This document shows, piece after piece, positions 1 to 6,699 of a stretch of 43,280 bases of DNA. The translations under genes and the position numbers were made by a program. Below the pieces are notes generated by a model. That model was not told the origin of the DNA. It did no database searches and was given only the letters and a program-made list of their open reading frames with translations. The stretch comes from Planctomycetota bacterium (lineage in GTDB: Bacteria > Planctomycetota > Phycisphaerae > WQYP01), in contig JAKAVA010000006.1 of NCBI GenBank assembly GCA_021827645.1, positions 1 through 43,280 of the forward strand. The letters are read 5' to 3'. Each line of letters opens with the position of its first letter. Positions within the stretch are counted from its first letter, which is position 1.

Positions 1-43
1 TCGTCAGGGATAACCGGCTGGATGTGCGACGAACCGGCCATCT

Positions 44-68
44 ACCGGGCGGCAGGACGCCGCCCGGT
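44..68. repeat. Perfect GC-rich inverted repeat (hairpin)
   Basis: Ten-base arms ACCGGGCGGC and GCCGCCCGGT flank a five-base loop. No T-run follows on either strand, so a classical Rho-independent terminator is not supported. The hairpin lies in the 446-base gene-poor start of the window and may belong to a structured RNA or to the end of a transcript that begins outside the window. Confidence 0.6.
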
Positions 69-312
69 CACCCGCTGGTTCCGAGCATCTTCCCCATGCC
101 TCGTCAAACGCAATCGTGCAAAGCCCGTAGTCCCTTAGGCACCGGGACTCATTCTCCTTTTCAGGCTGAACCAGTACAAATCCGCACTGGGCCCGTGACG
201 GATTGAGCCAAGTGTGGCCGCCCAAACCATTGGTGAATTCGTCAACCTGCGGAGGGGGCTCCGGGAATATGCAAACCGCGATTTGGGGCGGGGCCGCGGA
301 CACGAGAAATTT

Positions 313-333
313 CCGATGGGATGAACCCATCGG
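313..333. repeat. Perfect inverted repeat (hairpin)
   Basis: Eight-base arms CCGATGGG and CCCATCGG flank a five-base loop. It lies about 110 bases past the stop codon of the minus-strand UPF0173 gene. It could be a transcript-end structure or part of a structured RNA covering 1-446. I see no convincing coding sequence in 1-446: the open frames there have no recognisable motif and no good ribosome site. Confidence 0.55.
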
Positions 334-446
334 CTCGCTCCAAAGTCGCCCGGATTATTCTTTGTTTGCGACCGCGCCCCGTCGTCCGCCCCCTTCGCAG
401 AAACGCTCTCAGGCCCAACCGCACTTTGGCGGCCGAACTCGGCAGG

Positions 447-1130
447 TTAAAGTTCGAATTTTCCACCCGGTTTGAGCACTACCGGTTTGACGCCTTTGAT
501 ACGGACATCTTCGGCGAAGGCTTCCGGATTCTGCGCTATCGGCGGGAAGGTATTGAAGTGGACAGGCATGACCTGCGGCGCCCCGATCATCTCCGCCGCC
601 AAGACGGCATGCCCCGGCCCCATGGTGTAATGATCGCCGATGGGAAGAATGGCGATGTCCGGCTTCCAAAGTCTGCCGATCAGCGCCATGTCACCGAAGA
701 GAGCCGTATCACCCGAGTAGTAAATCCGCCTGCCGCCGATCTCAATGACCATACCGCACGCAACTCCGCCGGCCGTCCCATCCGGGAAGGTGCTGGTGTG
801 AAATGCTACCGTCAGCGATAACTTGCCGAAGGGGGTGTTGCAGGTACCGCCCTGATTAAGCCCGACAACATTTTTCAAGCCCCGGCCGCTGTAATACTGA
901 GACATTTCAACATTGCAGTAAATCGCGGCCGAGTTTTTTCCGGCGATTGCTTCGGCATCGGCCACATGGTCGAAATGGGCGTGTGAAAGAAGGATATGCT
1001 TTGCATTGACGGCATCGGCCTTGATGTCCGAGAGCGGATTTTGATTCAGAAACGGATCGACAATCAAATGATGATCACCACTGTGAACTTCAAACGTTGA
1101 ATGTCCGTGATACACAATCGATACCGACAT
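447..1130 (-). CDS. UPF0173 family metal-dependent hydrolase (MBL fold)
   Basis: This 227-residue protein is a compact metallo-beta-lactamase-fold hydrolase of the UPF0173 (YtkL-like) type, close to the usual family length. The metal-binding motif HAHFDH is intact at residues 50-55. A later SGDTALFGDM segment supplies the conserved Asp, and a GDHYTMGP loop and a PVHFNTFP segment near the C-terminus carry further His ligands. There is no signal peptide, so it is probably cytoplasmic. The ATG is preceded by a strong Shine-Dalgarno AAGGAGG at 1137-1143, which fixes the start. A TAAAAT -10-like box lies further upstream. The family's physiological substrate is not established. Fold and metal binding are secure; the reaction is not. 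Confidence 0.9.
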   Translation of the reverse strand: MSVSIVYHGHSTFEVHSGDHHLIVDPFLNQNPLSDIKADAVNAKHILLSHAHFDHVADAEAIAGKNSAAIYCNVEMSQYYSGRGLKNVVGLNQGGTCNTPFGKLSLTVAFHTSTFPDGTAGGVACGMVIEIGGRRIYYSGDTALFGDMALIGRLWKPDIAILPIGDHYTMGPGHAVLAAEMIGAPQVMPVHFNTFPPIAQNPEAFAEDVRIKGVKPVVLKPGGKFEL

Positions 1131-1238
1131 TTAATACCTCCTTAAAAAAATCATCAGCGATATTCCTGAGCCGATTTTAGGCATGGCGTTCGGTGGATCA
1201 AGCCCAGCAGAAGGCCGATGGTACAACGGTGCCCGAGA

Positions 1239-2444
1239 TCATCGGGCGGAAGTGGTGGATGCGGAGGCGCTGGTCGCCGGCCTGCCGATCAAATCAGCGA
1301 GTGGATCGACATGCGGATTCGGAAGAGCGAAACGCTCGATCAGGTGAGCGATGGCAATCTTTGCCAAGGCACGATGAATTCGATCCCATTGCGTTGATTT
1401 GGCTTTTCGGAAAGCAATCAGATCGTTAAGGGCGGCGTAAAAGGAGCGATCTCGCAGAATGCTTCGACCCAATCCGTTACAAGCGATGATGATCAGCTGC
1501 GCCCGCCGATATTGCTGCATGGGCGTGGGATGCTTCGCCAGCAGCAACTCGCCCAGCTCATGGACAGCCGAGTGCGGCCAGTGTCGGATGATCTGCCGGA
1601 TTAAACTCGGTTGCGGCTGCACGTAGGCCGCATGCAGCAGCACGTACATGGCGGCCTGAGCGTTCTGGTTCACCAGCGGCATCTGGCTGCCGACAAAATT
1701 GATTTCCACGATACTTTGGCGTGTGAGGGCTCGAACCGTGCCCATCTGACTCATGAGCAGGGCGTTTCGCCGGACACGGTTGGTCTCAAGAATGGGAAGT
1801 TGCGCAACGATTTTCTCCGCGGCAGTGTACTGCCCGATGCGGAGCAGATCCATCGCGAGTTGGACGTTCGCTTTTTCGGCGAGAACCGCCATATGCGATC
1901 GGACGGCATAGGGCGTTGCGCCAAGCCAGGCAAGCTCATGTGCCATCGTCCAGACCGGAGCCACCCGCACGGGGTTATTAATATCAGCCGGTGCGAGATG
2001 TCGCAGATAGGTGTGCAGGGCGTTGACCGCCAGGGGCGATCCGCTTGTATGTTGGAACGTTTCCGCAAACGCCCGCAGGGCCAGCAGCCGTGCGTAACCA
2101 TTGCGGTGGGTTGCGGCGGCACGGGTTAAAAGATGGTCGGCAAAAGCATTTCGTTGTGAATCGAGTTCCATGAGAAGTTTTTTTTCACCCCGGCCGTATT
2201 TGGCGGAAAATTGACGCCAAGCGTGACGGGAATAGACCGGTTTGAAGCCGGCAAAGACGTGCGCCGGTCGGCGCTGCTCGGTATCCAGATTCGGCGCCAG
2301 CGATGAGGCCTTCCATTGGGCGGGCAAGAGTGACAGCGCCCCGGGCGTGAGCGAATCACACCAAGCCATGCTCGGGCCGCACACGAGTGAGGCGGTCATT
2401 AACAGCGCGATCGGTAAGCGATTTCGTTTCAACACAGTCGTCAC
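1239..2444 (-). CDS. Exported helical protein of unknown function
   Basis: I do not recognise this 401-residue protein. The N-terminus (basic residues, hydrophobic stretch, then SMAWCDS) looks like a secretory signal, so the protein should be periplasmic or surface-located. The rest is alanine- and leucine-rich with alternating amphipathic helices, resembling a TPR-like or other helical-repeat solenoid, but I cannot define repeat units. The assigned start is GTG, with AGGG only about two bases upstream. A second GTG three codons later has a better spacing and is an alternative. The gene is divergent from the VWA gene at 2625. The C-terminal tail is Ser/Thr/Ala-rich and low-complexity. Confidence 0.7.
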   Translation of the reverse strand: MTTVLKRNRLPIALLMTASLVCGPSMAWCDSLTPGALSLLPAQWKASSLAPNLDTEQRRPAHVFAGFKPVYSRHAWRQFSAKYGRGEKKLLMELDSQRNAFADHLLTRAAATHRNGYARLLALRAFAETFQHTSGSPLAVNALHTYLRHLAPADINNPVRVAPVWTMAHELAWLGATPYAVRSHMAVLAEKANVQLAMDLLRIGQYTAAEKIVAQLPILETNRVRRNALLMSQMGTVRALTRQSIVEINFVGSQMPLVNQNAQAAMYVLLHAAYVQPQPSLIRQIIRHWPHSAVHELGELLLAKHPTPMQQYRRAQLIIIACNGLGRSILRDRSFYAALNDLIAFRKAKSTQWDRIHRALAKIAIAHLIERFALPNPHVDPLADLIGRPATSASASTTSAR

Positions 2445-2585
2445 ATCCCTGCAACAAATTCTGCCGAGATTGAGTATACAGGAAATCCGCCGACGTCAGC
2501 AGCCAACCGTGACGGGTAACTCCCATATTTTTCCGGTCCATGCCGGACTTTATCTATCCGCAGGAAGTTGGTGAACTATCGAGGC

Positions 2586-2591
2586 TATAAT
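2586..2591 (+). promoter_or_regulatory. Consensus -10 box (TATAAT) before the VWA gene
   Basis: A perfect TATAAT lies 33 bases before the ATG at 2625, followed by AGGAG at 2609-2613. No good -35 box sits at the normal distance. The TTG that opens the reading frame at 2568 lies upstream of this -10 box and would not be transcribed from it, which supports the internal ATG as the true start. Confidence 0.5.
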
Positions 2592-2624
2592 CAGGACGTT
2601 ATAGAGTCAGGAGTCACCCGCATC

Positions 2625-3767
2625 ATGCACTATCGCTACAGCGAATACGACGGTGAGCCGTTTCCCACACCCGAGAGCCTCTGGCCCTATGACAAGGTCT
2701 TTGACTTCATCCTTGCCTATGGCGAAGACGCCATCGATGCGCTCAATGAACTCGGGGAAGATCAGGCGGAACTGCTGGAGCAATTGATGCAGGACGGACT
2801 GCTGGAAAAGGCCGCCGGCAGGTACCGTCTCACTCCGCGCGCGGTCAATCAGATGCAGCGGCGTGCCCTGATGGAAATCTTCGCCCATCTGCCCCGCACC
2901 GGGCGTGACGGCCACCCGACCGCCAATGCGGGTGCGGGGGCGGAACGACTGGAAGGCACCCGGCCCTATCAGTTCGGCGATCCGGTAAGCGAACTGGACC
3001 TGCATCAGTCGCTGCGGAACGCCATGGCGGAGAAGGCCAAAACGCCCGGCTCCCCCCTGCTGCCGATTGATTTCAATGAAAATCATCTGGAGATGCACCT
3101 TCATGAGGGAACCACGAGTTGTGCGCTGTGCATATTAATTGACATGTCGGGCAGCATGATGCGGTACGGCCGGTTCATTGCCGCCAAGAAAGTGGCGATG
3201 GGCCTCAGCGCGCTGGTTCAGCAACGTTTTCCCCAGGATACCGTGGACATCGTGGGATTTTACAGCACAGCCAAAATCATCCGCGACAGCGAACTTCCGC
3301 TGCTGATGCCCAAACCGGTCAGCACGCATGAATATTCGATTCAAGTGCGTGTGCCCCTGCGTGAGGCGGATAAGACCCATCAGCATTTCACCAATCTGCA
3401 GATGGGGATGCAACTCGGACGCAGGCTGCTCAACAGACGCAACGCAGCGCAGAAAATCATGTTCATCATCACCGACGGGCAACCGACGGCTCATCTGGAC
3501 GGTGAGATGTTGAATCTGATTTATCCGCCGAGCAAAAAGACCGCACTGGCCACATTGCGAGAGGCGTTGCTCTGCGTGCGCAGTGATATTCGGGTTGCCA
3601 GTTTCGCCCTGATTGAAGATTACTGGGATATGGAATGGGTGCAATTTACGGATCAATTAACCCGGCTGGCACGTGGGGTGGCGTTTTACTGCACGGGGAC
3701 GGATCTGGCGGGCTGCGTCATGGAAAGTTATCTGAGCGGCCGACGGAAAAAGGCGTATTTAACCTGA
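2625..3767 (+). CDS. VWA domain protein with intact MIDAS
   Basis: This 380-residue cytoplasmic protein has no signal or membrane segment. The N-terminal half is acidic and helical and opens with MHYRYSEYDG. The C-terminal half is a von Willebrand factor A domain. Its first MIDAS strand reads ILIDMSGSMM, which keeps the DxSGS metal-binding motif, and a later IITDGQPTA strand supplies the downstream Asp. Bacterial proteins of this layout often partner with MoxR/RavA-type AAA+ ATPases, but no such ATPase is in this window, so that role is unproven. I chose the ATG at 2625 because AGGAG precedes it and the protein becomes coherent there. It converges on the RNase E/G gene 56 bases away. Confidence 0.85.
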   Translation: MHYRYSEYDGEPFPTPESLWPYDKVFDFILAYGEDAIDALNELGEDQAELLEQLMQDGLLEKAAGRYRLTPRAVNQMQRRALMEIFAHLPRTGRDGHPTANAGAGAERLEGTRPYQFGDPVSELDLHQSLRNAMAEKAKTPGSPLLPIDFNENHLEMHLHEGTTSCALCILIDMSGSMMRYGRFIAAKKVAMGLSALVQQRFPQDTVDIVGFYSTAKIIRDSELPLLMPKPVSTHEYSIQVRVPLREADKTHQHFTNLQMGMQLGRRLLNRRNAAQKIMFIITDGQPTAHLDGEMLNLIYPPSKKTALATLREALLCVRSDIRVASFALIEDYWDMEWVQFTDQLTRLARGVAFYCTGTDLAGCVMESYLSGRRKKAYLT

Positions 3768-3823
3768 ATCGACCGGCCTCGGGACGGAGTGGGCCTGTCG
3801 TGCACTGCCGGTGGAAAAAGACA

Positions 3824-6523
3824 TTAAAGTTCAAGGCGCAGATCAACACCGCGGGCATCGGTGGCGGTAATGACAACCGAATCGCCGGCGGCCTGTTCAT
3901 CGGCGATGATGTTGATTTTGCGGTTGGTTTTATCCTCGGCGGCGAGAAGCTCGCGGCGTTTTTTATTAAGTAGATAATCAGCGACCGCGGTATAGACGCG
4001 CACCTCCAGCACCGCCACTTTGGCGTGCATGGCCGCAGCGGCGATTCGCCGAAGCACATCGAGCGAAACGCTTTCGGGATTCTTGATCAATCCCGCGCCG
4101 TGGCAGTGCGGGCAGTCCATATAGATGCTGCGTTTGAGGCTCGGTTTCATGCGCTGGCGGGTAAGTTCCACCATGCAGAACTGGCTCATGCGGAGAACTT
4201 TCGTTTTGGCGCGGTCTTTCTTGAGCTCTTCACGCAGCATGTGTTCGATTTCGCGCTTATGCCGCTCTTCGCGCATATCAATGAAATCGATCACAATGAC
4301 CCCACCGAGATCGCGGAGTTTGAGTTGCCGACATATCTCCCGCACCGCCTCCTGATTCACCTTAAAGGCGGTCATTTCCGCATCCCGGTGCTCGCGATAG
4401 CGGCCGGAATTGACATCCACCGCCACGAGGGCCTCGGTGGAATCAAAGACCAGTGAGCCTCCGTTGGCCATTTCCACGCGCCGCGAATTGATCTTTTCGA
4501 GTTCACGTTCAACGCCGTAGCGGCTGAAGAGAGGAGTGGAATCGGTGAAGAGTTCCAGAGAGCGTTTGGAATCAGGTTCGACGCTGGCGATAAATGCGCC
4601 GATGCGATCCAGCATCGTGGGGTTATCCACAATAACACGTTCAATTCCGTCAAGATCAAGATCGCGCATCGTCCGCGTCAGAAGATCGCTTTCTTCATAG
4701 AGCAGTGCCGGGGTCGGCTGAGTTTCGATGCGATGTGAAATATCGCGCCAGCGAGCAAGAAGTTGGAGCAGATCCGCCTTGAGTTCCTCGGCTGATTTAT
4801 CCGCACCGGCCGTGCGAATAATGAAGCCAAGGTTTTTCGGTGGATTAATCTCCTGAAGCAGTTGCTTCATTGCACGGCGTTGCTGGTCATCGACCACCTT
4901 GCGCGAGACCCCCAACTGGCTCATTCCCGGCATCATGACCAGATAACGGCCCGGAACACTGATGTAGCTGGTAAGCGACGGACCTTTGGTACCGATTCCT
5001 TCCTTGGTCACCTGCACGATGATTTCCTGTCCGCGGCGCAGACATTGCTGGATCGGCGGTCGACTGGACCGGGGTGTCTTGCGACCGACTTTCTCCATCG
5101 GGGCGATGTGATCATTTTCCACCAGAAGCAGATCGGTCATCTCTTCCGATTCGGGTTGGCCTTCAGCTTCATCGCCGGAGGATTCGGGAAGGGTTCCGTC
5201 GGCCATGGGCTGGGGTGTATCTGAAACGGAGGCTTCGGGCGAGGGGGTGCGGGATGCACTGAGCGTGGTTTTGTGCCAGCGCTGCTGAAGATGTTTGGGA
5301 AAATATTGCGGATGGAGATCGCTGATATGCAGGAACCCATTTTTATTGATTCCAAAATCAATAAATGCAGCCTGAATAGCCGGCTCCACGTTGGTGACGC
5401 GCCCCTTGTAGATATTTCCGACGTGCAGATCATTACTGCCGCGTTCGATATAAAACTCTTCCAATATTCCCTGCGACAGAATGGCGATTCGGCATTCGTC
5501 GGTGTCGGCGGCATTGACGAGCATGATGCGATTGCGACGGGTGGGGGCTTTTCGGTGTAAGGGCGCCGCGCGTGCCCCGGCAGAACCGGGTTCAGATTCC
5601 GACGTCACCGATTCCCGCCTATCAGAAGCGTCCGGATGATCCGACGGGCTGAGGGTGCCATGGAGAGACGAATCGTCCGATGAATCACCCCCGTCGGCGG
5701 AAGAACCAGGCGAGTTGCCATCAGCGGCAGCATTTGGCGGAATAGGGTCTGATCCTTTTTGTCCACCGAACCCATCGGTACGGCGCTGAATTTGATCCGG
5801 TGGAACATCTTCTCCGGACCGAGAAATCGGCACGGGGGGGTTGATGTCGGCGGGAGAACGGTTAACGGGGGAAGTTACCGGGGAATTGGAATTCGCATCG
5901 CCGGCGGATGAAGAATCGCCAACCCGGGGCGGACCGGAGGGACGGAACTGCTGCCGGTAGACGGATTTTCCACCGAATGATCGTCGGCCGAATTTACTTG
6001 GGAGTCCAGGCCCCATCCTCACCACAGGCCGCACACCGCCGGGAAGTTTTTGCGGGGGCGGCGAAGGGTGAACCACTCCGGTGGGACGGGGGGATTCTGC
6101 AGCCTGAGGCGCAGTTTGCGACTCGGACTTGGCGGGCTTATCTGATGAAGCGACCTCACCAGCCGATGGACCGATGGGAGGTTTAACCGATGCGCTGATG
6201 GGCGTTTCGCTCCCGGACTGCGAAGATTTGTTCGTGGCAAGCGATGGATTATCTCCATCTGCAGCCCCGATGTCCGCCCCCGCAGAGGATGGATCTACCC
6301 ATGCGGCACGATCGGGCGCAGCCATTTTCCCTGCCGCAGGCGCTGCACCGGGGGACTGCTGGCTTTTTGATGACGGCTTGCGACGATCGCGCGGTGATCT
6401 GGAAGCACGGGGCTTGGCCGGTCGGCTGCCGGAACGCCGGCGCGATCGCGGTTTGTTCTGCCGTGGAGACTCAGCCGCGTCAGGGCCGGTAACCTGCGCC
6501 GCAGCGCTGGGTTCAACATTCAA
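3824..6523 (-). CDS. rne: Ribonuclease E/G with long disordered N-terminal extension
   Basis: The catalytic core is clear. It starts near residue 334 (MLVNAADTDE) with an S1 RNA-binding domain (HVGNIYKGRV, AAFIDFG, GFLHISD), followed by the DNase I-like domain. The metal-binding Asp residues are visible in ALVAVDVNSGRY (D703) and GVIVIDFIDM (D746). The zinc-link CPHCHGAG follows (C804, C807), so a zinc-bridged dimer is expected. Two things are unusual. About 330 Ser/Pro/Arg/Asp-rich residues precede the core, while almost no scaffold follows it. The S1 domain also carries an acidic low-complexity insert at about 417-490. In E. coli RNase E the disordered scaffold is C-terminal. The start is uncertain: TTG at 6523 has no good ribosome site, and the frame stays open to near 6590 without ATG or GTG. 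It is probably the last gene of the Exb-like unit or has its own promoter. Confidence 0.92.
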   Translation of the reverse strand: MNVEPSAAAQVTGPDAAESPRQNKPRSRRRSGSRPAKPRASRSPRDRRKPSSKSQQSPGAAPAAGKMAAPDRAAWVDPSSAGADIGAADGDNPSLATNKSSQSGSETPISASVKPPIGPSAGEVASSDKPAKSESQTAPQAAESPRPTGVVHPSPPPQKLPGGVRPVVRMGPGLPSKFGRRSFGGKSVYRQQFRPSGPPRVGDSSSAGDANSNSPVTSPVNRSPADINPPVPISRSGEDVPPDQIQRRTDGFGGQKGSDPIPPNAAADGNSPGSSADGGDSSDDSSLHGTLSPSDHPDASDRRESVTSESEPGSAGARAAPLHRKAPTRRNRIMLVNAADTDECRIAILSQGILEEFYIERGSNDLHVGNIYKGRVTNVEPAIQAAFIDFGINKNGFLHISDLHPQYFPKHLQQRWHKTTLSASRTPSPEASVSDTPQPMADGTLPESSGDEAEGQPESEEMTDLLLVENDHIAPMEKVGRKTPRSSRPPIQQCLRRGQEIIVQVTKEGIGTKGPSLTSYISVPGRYLVMMPGMSQLGVSRKVVDDQQRRAMKQLLQEINPPKNLGFIIRTAGADKSAEELKADLLQLLARWRDISHRIETQPTPALLYEESDLLTRTMRDLDLDGIERVIVDNPTMLDRIGAFIASVEPDSKRSLELFTDSTPLFSRYGVERELEKINSRRVEMANGGSLVFDSTEALVAVDVNSGRYREHRDAEMTAFKVNQEAVREICRQLKLRDLGGVIVIDFIDMREERHKREIEHMLREELKKDRAKTKVLRMSQFCMVELTRQRMKPSLKRSIYMDCPHCHGAGLIKNPESVSLDVLRRIAAAAMHAKVAVLEVRVYTAVADYLLNKKRRELLAAEDKTNRKINIIADEQAAGDSVVITATDARGVDLRLEL

Positions 6524-6536
6524 TTCGTGGACACTG

Positions 6537-6611
6537 TCACCGACTGCGGCCTCTGACGGCAGAGGCGTTTCTGAACTTGAAATAATTTGTATACCTCACC
6601 AGCAATATCAT
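6537..6611 (-). CDS. Possible 24-codon upstream ORF in the rne leader
   Basis: An ATG at 6611 opens a short frame (MILLVRYTNY...) that ends 13 bases before the TTG used as the rne start. It has only a weak ribosome site. It overlaps the 6549-6566 hairpin and could be a leader peptide coupling translation to rne, or it could be chance. There is no family evidence for it. Confidence 0.25.
   Translation of the reverse strand: MILLVRYTNYFKFRNASAVRGRSR
6549..6566 (-). promoter_or_regulatory. Perfect hairpin in the rne leader
   Basis: The arms GCCTCTG and CAGAGGC (seven bases) enclose a four-base loop, 26 bases upstream of the TTG start. Such a structure could control ribosome access or be cut by RNase E itself. 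In E. coli, rne is autoregulated through hairpins in its 5' leader. Applying that to this gene is inference. Confidence 0.45.
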
Positions 6612-6616
6612 TTATC

Positions 6617-6632
6617 ACGCTTACACAAGCGT
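6617..6632 (-). promoter_or_regulatory. Second perfect hairpin in the rne leader
   Basis: The arms ACGCTT and AAGCGT enclose a four-base loop, just downstream of a TATAAT box on the same strand (6653-6648). Together with the 6549-6566 hairpin it gives the rne leader two stable stems. Confidence 0.45.
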
Positions 6633-6647
6633 TCTCTCAACCTTGAC

Positions 6648-6678
6648 ATTATATTATCGACTTCCATGGCATCTGCCA
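6648..6678 (-). promoter_or_regulatory. Candidate rne promoter with overlapping palindrome
   Basis: TATAAT sits at 6653-6648 on the minus strand, with an overlapping GATAAT. Upstream is a TTGGCA-like -35 element inside a palindrome TGGCAGATGCCA (6667-6678). Spacing is 20 bases to TATAAT or 15 to GATAAT, so neither pairing is ideal. The palindrome over the -35 region could be an operator. Confidence 0.35.
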
Positions 6679-6699
6679 AACAGCGTCAGAAAGTCGGTT

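Noticed and set aside
4-330. Open frame of 108 residues on the minus strand at the window start
   Set aside because: No recognisable motif, no ribosome site, composition unlike the neighbouring genes, and it overlaps strong hairpins.
2568-2624. TTG-initiated extension of the VWA gene
   Set aside because: It lies upstream of the TATAAT box and lacks a ribosome site. The ATG at 2625 has AGGAG.
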